DNA of 64,000 nt from Pascua guehoae (lineage: Eukaryota; Basidiomycota; Tremellomycetes; Trichosporonales; Trichosporonaceae), in assembly GCA_001600415.1 (NCBI GenBank), contig BCJX01000007.1:1374144-1438143 (forward strand). The letters are read 5' to 3'. Below are positions 1 through 9,876 of this stretch, piece by piece; the stretch's first letter is position 1; every line of letters starts with the position of its first letter. The translations under genes were made by a program, and so were the position numbers. Below the pieces are notes generated by a model. That model was not told the origin of the DNA, searched no databases, and worked only from the letters and a program-made list of their open reading frames with translations.

Positions 1-2049
1 GAAAAAGCTTCGTCGACGGATAGACCCTCTGTGCGGTGTTAATAATGGACGGGAGTGGAGAATGAGGGGGTAGTAATGGACACAACATACTTGTTTCGGG
101 GTAACAGTAGTAGGCGATGACCAGGCCAATGATGATAAAGCAAAGGTACAGGCCGTATGTCCCAGCCGGTGTGAGAGTTTCAAGCCTGTCATCAGTAATT
201 GCCCTATTACTTGTACCAAGTAAACGATAATCTTGACTCACTGGGAAAGGAAGGTGACAGCCACGACGAGGTTTGCGGAAAAGCTCGCGACGGTGGAAAT
301 AGCACTGCCTGCGGCACGAATCTCGAGGGCGAGGTACTCGGACTGGTACCAGCACAGATGGGCGTAGGTGGACCCAAAGCCGACGACGAAGATGACAATT
401 CCGGCAATGACGAGACCAACGTCACGCTGCGAGTAGTCATAGCCTTCGACTAGGAAGCCGCCGGTGGGCTTGCACATGACTGGAACATAAGCGCCGGGAC
501 GGGAGGTTACAAAATGGCTGGGAGGGGTTTATTCTCTACTCACAGTAGAATGACACGAGGCACCAGGTCAGACCAACAACCATGATTGGGCCAAAGCGCA
601 TGAGCAGGCCGCGACGACCAATCTTGTCGACCATGACCATGCCGCAGAGCTGGCTTGTTAATAATGCTTGTTCAAGGGATCTGGGGTTGGTATTTGCTCA
701 CGAGGAAGAAAGTGTTGGTGATGGATGGGATCAAGCCGCCAACAGACGGGTTGGACAGGCCAAGGAGACCAAACAGGGTACCAGCGTAGTACAGGAGCGT
801 GTTATAACCCGTAAACTGCCCAAAGACCTGGATAGCGCTGACGGTGAAGATGGAGCGACGGTAGGGCTTGTGCGTCCAGAGAATCCTGACGCGGTCCTTG
901 AGCGTCGTGTTGCGCTGCAGCGCCGTCGTCGCCGCGACGTGCTCTTTGACGACACGCAGCTTGAGCTCGATAATCTCGGGCGAGGCATACTTGTAAATCG
1001 TACGGAGGACGTCGCGGGCCTTGTCGTCCTGTCCGCGCAGGATTAGGACACGCGGGGATTCGGGCAGCTTGTGCATCAGGCACAGCTGGACGATCGAGGG
1101 AACCACACCGAGGCCGACTGTGTGTTAACAAGAAGTGTGTCTCGTCCTCGTCCAGGCCACATGTGTGACTCACACAGAATGCGCCAGTTGAACTTTGTGT
1201 GCTGCATGCCCGCACCAATTGCGACCGAGACTGTCTGGCCAAAGGGAATGCAGAACCCGCTGAAACATCGTCAGCAATGCACCACCATTTGTGTGGGGAA
1301 TATCCCGCAAAGACCTACTTTGTGCCAACGCAGCGACCACGTACGGCCGTGGGAGCGAGTTCGGTAATATACAAGGGGCAAATGACAGCTGCGCCGCCAA
1401 CACCGACTCCAAGGACGAGGCGACCGGCAATGAGCTGTCCGAGAGAAAAGCTGAATGCAATGATAATGGCGCCGGCGGTGAAACTGTGACTGTTAGATAT
1501 GGCTTCATACATTCTAGACTTTGCACTCACAAGAGATCGGCGATTAACAGACACGGCTTGCGGCCCCACTTGTCGGCATACGCGCCCAGGATCGCGGCGC
1601 CGATAATCGCACCAATGGTCGTCGCCGCGGTGGCAATCTCTTGCTCCTGGTATGAGAGCTTGTGGCCCAGGTCCTCCCCGATGTAAGGCAGCGCAACACC
1701 AACGACACCCGTGTCCTGTGATTGAGTTAGTAACGTGGTAAAAATCAAAGTCGAGCATGGTCAGACGTACATATCCGTAAAGGAATCCACCGAGTGCGGC
1801 GGCAGAAATTAAAAAGACCAAGTAGGGCGTCATCTTGTCCTCGTTCTCGGCCTGGATAAGGTTTTCGTCCTGCGACGTGTCAGGATTGGACTACAGTATT
1901 TCTTCTCGTCAGCCTAGGTTGAACACACGCACGATAAGGAGGCCATCGTGCCCAGAAACAACATCATGTTGGGCGACGGCGACATCATCCTTGGAACCGT
2001 GCTCTTGCGCCGGCGTGATGTGAGGGGAGATTTCGTTGGCGTGACCCAT
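1..2049 (-). CDS. ITR: myo-inositol transporter (MFS sugar-porter family), 3' end beyond the window
   Basis: Proton-coupled plasma-membrane uptake of inositol is the likely role. Exons, all phase-consistent: 2049-1933, 1890-1771, 1715-1531, 1483-1319, 1259-1174, 1117-702, 649-544, 479-242, 185-91 and 28 to the edge. About 518 residues are visible; only the C-terminal tail is missing. Family signatures seen: a first membrane segment ending GGFLYGYDTGVVG, the ADKWGRKP loop, ELAPTAVRGR, PESPR at the start of the central loop, a second KIGRRG loop, and PETKGLSVDE after the last membrane segment. These are sugar-porter hallmarks; the DTGVVG-ALPYI start resembles fungal inositol transporters more than hexose transporters. 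Divergent pairing with inositol oxygenase supports inositol as substrate. The substrate is inferred; a polyol or hexose remains possible. Confidence 0.85.
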
Positions 2050-2118
2050 GTTGGGGATAGTAAGTGTGCTGTGTGCTGTAGAGCTGATTGCTGGATCGAA
2101 AGCAAGTTGCATGTCCAG

Positions 2119-2128
2119 TTATATATTT
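2119..2128 (-). promoter_or_regulatory. TATA box of the inositol transporter gene
   Basis: The sequence ttatatattt on the plus strand reads as TATATAA on the minus strand, about 70-80 nt upstream of the transporter ATG at 2049. Position and sequence fit a canonical TATA element; such promoters are often strongly regulated. Confidence 0.5.
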
Positions 2129-3952
2129 CGAGTTTGGTGTGAGGTGCTGCCCGTCATGAATTCATCTCTCCTGAAAGAAGATCTCAGGGCCAAGCGACGG
2201 CAGATATGTGCTCGGCCAACAACGTCTCGGTATCTACCTCGAGCATACGCCCGTGAACACGCCAAGCTCGCCAGAATGCTGCCAAGAGGGTCTTTCATGA
2301 TCCATCTTTGGCCCATGTGCGGAGCGAAGCAGGGCCAGTCAGTCACCAGTGCGGGGGTGGGGTAGGGGGGTGAGGGGCCTATTTGGGGCCGTCGGGAGGA
2401 TTTTCTCAATCTCCAGGAAACGTAACAAAGGTGGCGGCGGCGGGCCGCTCGGGCGCTCCACAGCATGCATGTCGGCCAGTTTCACAGTTCGGCCAGTTAT
2501 GCCCAGTTATCTTGCGCCAGCCAAACTCATCCATTTCGCCCATGGTGGCTTCATTGACGGGCCGGATCAATACCCTACGTCATGCATCATCCCGGGGTGG
2601 CGGGTCGGTGTGGCGGGCCGGTGCAAGATTAGTGACCACTTGGTCTGAATGCGGCCACCGATATCCAGATATCGCCCTTTTCCACTTCCCCACACTTGCC
2701 ACCACATCAACGTGCCCCACGCTACCGGGCTGCATTTTACGTCCAGTTTACGACGAAAGACGCTCCAGGCTGTTGGACCTTGGCACCCTCGAGCTCAAAC
2801 TTACCGCGCTCCAGGACGCCGGGTTCAACAGTGGCCCTTGATAGTTGCAGTCATTCCCTGCTCCTGCATCCTTTGCAAAGTTTGCGGAGTTTAATCAAGC
2901 TCATTAGGCACCCTGCATGAGGATGTTAATAGCTGTGCTGCACCTCCAGCACCGCCGAGACAGCACCCTGGTCGTTCAAAGTCGTAGTTTAACAAAGCAT
3001 GCCGAACTCAATACGGGCGCGTACCGCGCACGACCTTCAGACCATCGAGCCACAACCTGTTCTCCAAAGGACCTAGCCCCGTCGAGCGCACCCCTGTATT
3101 ACACCTGTATTCCGCGAGCAAAAGCAGAGGACAAAAGGGACCAAAAAGTGACCTCATATCCACTCTTCCGTCGCTCACTACGAGCGCGGCCGCGCGTTGT
3201 TTGCTCTGACCCTGGCGCCTACACGTCGGGGGCTTCGTCGAGATTCGAACCAGCAGCCGCGTTCGGAGGTCGGATGTCATCAAATGGTACGTTACGACCG
3301 CAATACCACACATCCATGTTGAAAACTAGGGAATCTCCCATGCATATGACGAGTCGTGTTTCGTCCTATGCAGAGCCAGCGATCTGCATACCGACTCTGG
3401 TGGTGAGTGGTAACCTCATTTCATCACCAAACGTCCAAAAAGATGTATCTCACAATTGCAGCTTGTGACACTTGTGGCATCTGCATATCAGGCTGCGCCG
3501 TTCGGTCAATTCTTACATCGTTATACGGGCCGCACGGGCCGCAATGCGTGCGGGCCGGAGTTGCCTCTTCCCCAGCTGGTATCTTGGTCCGCGGCAGTCC
3601 CGATACGGCCTTGATCAATAGCGGGAACACCAGTTGACAGCCAGCTGTGGATATCAACGACGGTGTTACGGTGAGCTGCAGGTAACAGCAAAACCTCCCG
3701 ACCACACGTCACCAAGGCCACCGGCGCCGACCCGGCCCGGTTTCTGGGCGCCCAATGGGCAAGGAGGTATTGACGGACAGGGATGTGCCTCAGCCGGGTC
3801 AAAACCCTCCGAGGTGTCGGAGAGATTCCCACCCACCACGGGCGACATCTATGCTGGGTTTCATGGCCCTCATCTCTGCGTCGATGCGAATTGCAAGTCC
3901 GCTGCAGGTCCGATATCGCAGCCGATGGCATAGCATCACAACGGGGACAAAG

Positions 3953-3960
3953 GTATATAT
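3953..3960 (+). promoter_or_regulatory. TATA box of the MIOX gene
   Basis: A clean gtatatat run lies about 120 nt upstream of the MIOX ATG at 4077. It mirrors the TATA box on the transporter side of the same intergenic region. Confidence 0.5.
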
Positions 3961-4076
3961 GCAGCAGTGGTCAGCAAGAGGTAGTTGTCCCAGCCACCAA
4001 ACTCCACTCGTACCCCTCAGCTCTACAAATACGCAAACTTCCCAACTCACAGCACTTCCCAATTCCATCCGCCACA

Positions 4077-5299
4077 ATGACCGCCGCCGTCGCCTATGCT
4101 CAGAACCTCGACGGGTTTGTCCGTCCCGAAGGTGTGTATCTGTCTGGCGCTTTTACCACACAGCCTGCAGTTACTGACGGCCAGACCCACGTGGCATCAA
4201 GTTTGACGAGATTTCCGACGCGGTCGACCGGATCAACGTCGCCAAGCTGCTCGAAAAGGAGGCCAAGGAAGCCCAGGAGGCCCAAGAGGCACTTGACAAT
4301 GCCTACGACGAGTCGGCGTTTGACGCCGAAAAGGACAAGGCGGGATTCCGGCAGTTTGTCGACTCGAACGAGAGTTCGCGCCGCTTCTACATGTGCGTGT
4401 AACACAAGAAACACCAAATGTCGCAGGGGTTATTTACTGACGACTCACAGCGAGCAGCACACCAAACAGACGGTCGAGTTCAACCTTCAGGCGCGCAAGG
4501 ACGCGTTTGCCAAGCCCCGCGCGACCATGGGTATCTGGGAGGCGATGGAGCTTCTCAACACGCTCGTTGACGCCTCGGATCCCGACACGGACGCTACCCA
4601 GATCGAGCACCTGCTCCAGACTGCCGAGGCCATGCGCAAGGACGGCAAGCCCGACTGGATGCAGGTTACGGGTCTCATCCATGACCTCGGCAAGTTGCTC
4701 TACTTTTTCGGCTCGGACGGGCAATGGGTAAGTAGTGCAAGCAACACGTTGCAGACATTTGGGTGACGTTGAAACTAACCTCGTAGGACGTTGTGGGCGA
4801 CACCTTTGTTGTGGGATGCCAGGTGCCGACGGAAAAGATTGTCTACTCGGACACTTTTGGTGACAACCCCGACATGACGCACCCCGTCTACTCTACAAAG
4901 TACGGCATGTACGCGCCAAACTGCGGTCTCGACAAGCTCATGATCTCGTGGGGCCACGACGAGTACCTCGTGAGTACTGCACATTCATCAAACGCACGAG
5001 CCCGTAATTCACTTCTGCATCCACGGCTAACACCGCAGTACATGGTGATGAAGAAGCAGTCCAAGCTCCCACAGGCCGCCCTCAACATGATTCGCTACCA
5101 CTCGTTCTACCCCTGGCACCGCGAGCGCGCGTACACGTACTTTGAGAGCGAGGCCGACAAGCAGGCCCTCAAGGACGTCCTCGCGTTCAACCCTTATGAC
5201 CTGTACTCCAAGTCGGACTCGCGCCCCGACCCCGTCGCACTCCGCCCCTACTACGAGAGCCTCATTGCCAAGTACTTCCCGGCGAAGATTGACTGGTAA
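4077..5299 (+). CDS. MIOX: myo-inositol oxygenase
   Basis: Converts myo-inositol and O2 to D-glucuronate with a mixed-valent di-iron centre; cytosolic first step of inositol catabolism. Exons 4077-4131, 4185-4392, 4451-4727, 4787-4969 and 5039-5299 give 327 residues, slightly longer than the animal enzyme because of an acidic, Ala/Glu-rich N-terminus. All six expected iron ligands are visible: H141 (EHLLQTAE), H165 and D166 (IHDLGK), H237 (WGHDEY), H262 (YHSFYPWH) and D295 (PYDLYSK). The conserved C-terminal SKSDSRPD and the final aromatic segment are present. The neighbouring divergent inositol transporter supports the role. Nothing looks broken. Confidence 0.96.
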
Positions 5300-5765
5300 A
5301 AGACCAAGTGCACACAGATAAAAAACGCTAGGACAATTATTGGGTGGTTGTGGTTATTCATTGTGACGTCGGTGGTGAATTCATTGCGACGAGGTAGAAG
5401 GGGAAGCGAATGCATTGAGATAGATGGCATCGAGATGGTGACTATGTTCACTGAGCGGTTGAAGGTACCGTCTTTGGCAAGGACAGAACGATTGGTTGCA
5501 CGTCGTTTGGTGACCCACGTTACCAACCTGAAACGGCATTACGGAGCCGATGGAATACTGTATGTCAAGTGGTGGCAAGGCTTTTATAACTCGAGTCCAC
5601 TGGTAGAACGGGACAGGCACAAGGGGTTGGCGCGGTTGTCTCGACTCGACCCAATCCCATTAGCTCGTCTGTTTCTACACCATCAACATATATATCTACG
5701 CGTGCAATCTCTCTCGTCCTTGCCACCATTGTCTTTTCACTTCTCTCGCCACCTAGATTCTAACC
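5300..5765. other. intergenic, nothing recognised
   Basis: MIOX 3' region and the promoter of the next gene. The last 100 nt before 5766 are pyrimidine-rich with a tatatatct motif near 5687-5700, typical of 5' leaders in this window. No RNA gene or repeat was seen. Confidence 0.5.
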
Positions 5766-8480
5766 ATGCCGCCACTGAATCTTACCGACAAGCCGACCAC
5801 ATCTACCCCGAAACCATCCCCGCTCGACCCCCACGCGTTCCCTCACATTGTCAAACGCATCATCTCGCTGGCAGAGAGGAAATCCATCCTTGGGCTCCGC
5901 TCCACATCGCGCGCCTTTCGAGACTGTTGCGATGCACGTCTGGCTCTTCACCTGGCCATCGACCCGCCCAAAGCAAACATATATGGCAATGAACGTGCCA
6001 AAGACCCGATAAAAGAGTGGATGTTGTGTTTTGAAAGTGGTGGTGGCCGAGCATATCTCATTCCCGGTCTAGGCAACATTACCAGAGGCGAGAGCATATG
6101 GACCACGTGCCAAGACATATTCACCGTCCCCTTCTGTACCCCATACGACGTTCCAGAGTCTGTTCGGCGAATCGTGTCGCAGACCAAGATTGTCGATCTC
6201 GCTCAACCACCCGGTAAGGCGCTTGCAGCTCTCGCACCGTTCCTCTGCAACCTGCGAGTCGTGCGCCAGGGTTCCACTTACTCGTATGACGACTGGGATG
6301 GGGTCGTCGAAATTCCCCTCGTTCCCGACACGCTCATTGTGCGTGGACAAGTCGGCCTCAATGGACGTGCTGGTGTGGCCGTGTTTGAACCGAGGATCTA
6401 CCCGTCGAGTGGTGTGCAACAGCTCATCATCCATGTGAGGGCGAATATGAACGTAAGGGGGAGAGTGACCTCGATGGCCAGCTCAGCGACACACCCCTCG
6501 AGCGTGCGTGACATTGTCATTGTCGTCGGTGATATCCGCGATTACTCTGCCGCCCCAGAGGACATGCTTGTCGGTACGATGGTCGACGCCGTGTTCTTTG
6601 GCCCACACTTTTGCCGTCAACTTGGCGCTGTCAAGTACACGTTCGTCTTCAACGACGCACAAGACAGAGATGTCCTGTCACCGCTCTTTGTCGACCGGAT
6701 TGTTTTGCTCATCGGAAACGCCACTACCTTGGAGGCGAGCGCTTCGGCCGATGCGGTTTCTCAAAACGTAGACTTCCTCACAAGGGAAGAGTACAAGGAT
6801 CGTGTCGGTTGGGAGAGGTGGGAGGTTATCAGCAACAAGCACTTTAACGCCTCACGGCTGGATGACAATGGCTGGACCGTCATCGTGGATAAAGTGTTTG
6901 CAGACAAAGTGGACAAGCTGGAACACCGCCTCCTTAATCTCCCGACACCCTTCTCATGTCGGGGCACTATTCCGCTGTCTACACTGGACGACGTGGCCCC
7001 AGCACTCTACATTCAAGACCCTCGAGGAGACAACGCGCCACAGTGTTTAAGGTACGTTTAGCAGCAAATGTAGTTGTGTTGGAACTAACCCTATCTAGTC
7101 TTCCTCTGGATGAGACCTCGGCAAAGGCTGTATACGACACGGGCACACCGTCTCCATTCGGCCGTGGCTCCGAGTTGCGATTCGATGAGTCGTACCGGTC
7201 TGCCCACGAGCTCAAACCCCCGAACTTTGCTCTCACTTTTGATCCTCTGCACCGCAGCTCGGTGCTTTTGCTGGGTGCCATTGGCCGCGCGATGGGTATC
7301 GACAAAGCGCTCCATGCGACGCGTTCAAAGCTCAATGCCTATTCCAAGAGAGGTTTCTTCAAGAAACACGACGAGTACGTCCTTTAGTGTCTCGTACTCG
7401 CCGAAAATGGGCTGCCCTGACAACACCCAGCACCCCTCGCGGGGACAACCACATCGGCACCCTGACTCTCTGCTTGCCATCGGACTTTACTGGTGGCGAG
7501 CTCGTTGTTCGACACAACGACAAGACCATTGTGCACGATTGGGGTACCGAAGTCTTGGCAGATGGCCGAGCCCAAGCCCAGATCTCGTGGGCATTCTTGT
7601 ATTCCGACTGTGAGCACGAGGTGCTACCCGTCCAGTCGGGCACTCGCATTACGCTTGCCTACGACATTTTTACGGCGGATGCCTACGACATCTACATCCA
7701 CTCCGACTTGGTACCGGCCTCTATACAGGACACGAGCTTCAACGACTCGCTCTCTGCCCTGTGCGAGTGTTTCGACGACCCAAAGTTCCTCCCCGACGGC
7801 GGCATGCTAGGGTTTGGCCTTCAGCACGGATATCCTCGTGGTGTGGAAAAGGAGAATTTTGTCCCCACCCTCAAGGGCGGAGATGGCGCGTGGGCACAGG
7901 CACTCGCTGCAGCCAACATCAACTATGAGTGTGTCGCCGTGTACGACATTTTCAACCGCGGCGATGAAGGCTGGGACCACCGCAAGCAAGTACCGGGGCC
8001 CGAGCACAAGCTCTTCCCAGCCTGGAAGAGAAGCTACAAGAATCGCCTCTTGTTTGCCACGCGCAACTTTCGGTTTTTCCGCGGCGCCTACGTCGACCTC
8101 TTTGACAATGGACTGGAAGCAAGACTGCAGGCCCTGGCGAGTGGCAAGGGCATCGCCGCGGGCGAAATTGTTCACTGGGTCACCCTTCCGGGGCGGTATT
8201 GCATGAAGAACGAATACATGTCGCACGGAAACGAAGTGAGTCGAGTCGAGTCGCACTGGGCGGCACACCCCCAATGCAAGCTGCTCACATATTTTCTTTC
8301 GCATAGCCCGCCGAGGATGTCCTCTATGTTGCTGCGGCTCTTGTCGCGTACGTGGGTCCGGCTGGTCGGCGCAGCCAAGGCCAGCCACGCGTGGACCCCA
8401 GCGTAAGTGACTGCTGCTCCCATACCGGTAGCTCGGATTCGGAGGACGACGACGACGACAACTACTACGACGACAACTGA
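5766..8480 (+). CDS. F-box-like N-terminus fused to a 2-oxoglutarate/Fe(II) oxygenase domain
   Basis: Exons 5766-7051, 7099-7374, 7431-8235 and 8307-8480 read in one frame to 846 residues. Residues about 20-62 (AFPHIVKRIISLA...LRSTSRAFRDCCDARL) look like a degenerate F-box, a protein-degradation adaptor domain. From about residue 430 a prolyl-hydroxylase-like fold begins. Its metal triad is H519, D521 (KHDDTPR) and H583 (DCEHEV), with the 2-oxoglutarate-binding Arg at 593, exactly ten residues after the distal His. The tail is acidic (SEDDDDDNYYDDN). The frame is open across the junction and the first intron lies between the two domains in phase, so this looks like one gene. The substrate is unknown. 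The F-box call is weaker than the oxygenase call. A very short intron near 8402-8433 cannot be excluded but would break the acidic tail. Confidence 0.75.
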
Positions 8481-8957
8481 GCCCGCGTTTGGCATACCTT
8501 CCACTTTGCCTTTCACCCGCACCGTGTCGTCTCTCGAAGGCCACCATCGTCGTGCACGTCTTCTATGGCCATCTGTTACCGCGGCGGACAGACAGCCCCG
8601 TCGAGGGATGCTAGTAATACAACTACAAAACCCCGTCAGGGATAGAGGGCTGACGTCAACCTCGCAATGTAGCAGATACGAGCATGGCAACGTGATGATC
8701 CTTCCGTCCTCCCCGAGGAGCGCTTCCACCAACTCTCCTCTCCCCTAACTCTCCTCTCCCTCCATCTCCCTCCTCTCCCCGCACTCAACCTTCCCCTCGC
8801 TCAATCCTACCCGCCCACAGTTCCACCACACCGACCCACAACCTTCCCACTAACACCGACCTCAGCATGTCCGGAGAAACAGTCTCAAAAAACTGGTATG
8901 CCTCCTAACGTCACGGGCTCGGGTCCCCAGACTGCCACACTGAACAGTACTCATCGG
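8481..8957. other. intergenic, pyrimidine-rich stretch
   Basis: Bases 8733-8865 are almost pure C/T on the plus strand, the composition seen before start codons elsewhere in this window. The only following ATG (8866) opens a 13-codon frame that closes at once, so no gene is called. Confidence 0.4.
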
Positions 8958-9040
8958 GGTTTGATCGTATAAAGGCTAGTACACAAGATTCTGACTGCAA
9001 GATCATTCTTGTAATCTGGGTTCGATTCCCAGTCAGACCT
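8958..9040 (+). tRNA. tQ(CUG): tRNA-Gln (anticodon CUG) with an 11-nt intron
   Basis: Folds by eye into a complete cloverleaf. The acceptor stem is 8958-8964 with 9033-9039 (one G-U pair), with discriminator T at 9040. The D-stem is GTAT/GTAC around a loop containing GG. The anticodon stem is 8984-8988 with 9007-9011. The loop TTCTGA...T puts CTG at positions 34-36, with U33 and A37. The T-arm is CTGGG-TTCGATT-CCCAG. An intron 8995-9005 sits at the canonical site between 37 and 38. It reads CAG (Gln) codons. Confidence 0.93.
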
Positions 9041-9049
9041 GCGTCTTGC

Positions 9050-9054
9050 TTTTT
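9050..9054 (+). terminator. RNA polymerase III terminator of the tRNA gene
   Basis: A run of five T residues starts 10 nt after the mature tRNA 3' end, the usual Pol III stop signal. Confidence 0.7.
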
Positions 9055-9876
9055 GGGTGAGCAGGCGAGCAGGTGAGCAGGTGAGCACGGGCGCATGTGA
9101 GGCTGTCGAGGCAAGAGAAGAAGCGATGTGTGAATTCGAGTTGGAGCGATGTGTGAATTCGAGTTGGAGCGATGTGAGTACTGACGGTGCTGCTGATCTG
9201 CTGAGAGTGACGGTGGAGATGGTGTTATATGGCGATGGTTTATAGCGGAAGCGCAACTGTGGCAACGTGTCTGTCATGGCTCGAGAGACGTTTTGCACAC
9301 GGCACGTATCAGGAGACAACGGGCAGGGCTTTGGTCCCTCTCAATCGCACTCAGTAGTCGCAGCGTCACTGAGGTACGATGGCTGATGTGTTTGTATTCC
9401 AGAAGGCAATCGTTGTCGACAAGCTACATTTCACAGTGAGAAAGTGTGCAGCGACCAACCTGTTCGGGCACAAGTTGCATACCCTCCTTTGTACCTACAG
9501 CGGCCGGCGGCCGATATACGGACACGGTATCAAAATCGAATGACTAAACAACATGGGCATGAGGCATCATGGCAGGTCATAATGGCGGCGCATCATAGGC
9601 GCGGCAGTGGCTACACGGCAAACAGACAGCGGCAACAAGGACAATGGTGTAGAGAGGCAAGAGCAGAGCGGGGGTGGGTGACGCGGATGGGGTTTTTGTG
9701 CGAGAGAGGAGGGGTGGTGTCACGGATTGGTACTTGCTTGACGAGTCGAGCGTCGTGTCGGGCTCGATGGGGGATTTTGGTGTGGTGCGTGGTTCGGTCA
9801 CTGCCGACATGCGACAACGGGTTTGAAAGCCGGAAGACGGAGACACGGAAGACGTAACACGGGACGTGGCGTGCGC
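9055..9876. other. intergenic between the tRNA and the forkhead gene 3' end
   Basis: No gene seen. A 23-nt unit (gagcgatgtgtgaattcgagttg) occurs twice in tandem and begins a third copy at about 9121-9175. A short ...gagcaggtgagcaggtgagca repeat lies at 9061-9085. Confidence 0.5.

Larger units (their letters stand above)
2050..4076. promoter_or_regulatory. 2-kb shared promoter region of the inositol transporter and MIOX
   Basis: This region separates two divergent inositol genes and contains no convincing coding sequence; the longest frames are random in composition. It carries a TATA box for each gene (listed separately). Around 2475-2515 there are short repeated CAGTT/CGGCCAGTT words of unknown meaning. 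A shared upstream regulatory region is inferred from the layout only. Confidence 0.5.

Noticed and set aside
3205..3290. Possible minus-strand tRNA around a ggttcgaatct box
   Set aside because: The T-loop-like word is present but the flanking bases do not pair into a T-stem and no matching acceptor stem or D-arm exists.
9061..9175. CRISPR-like spaced repeats
   Set aside because: The two 23-nt copies are directly adjacent with no spacers, and the genome is eukaryotic; simple tandem duplication.
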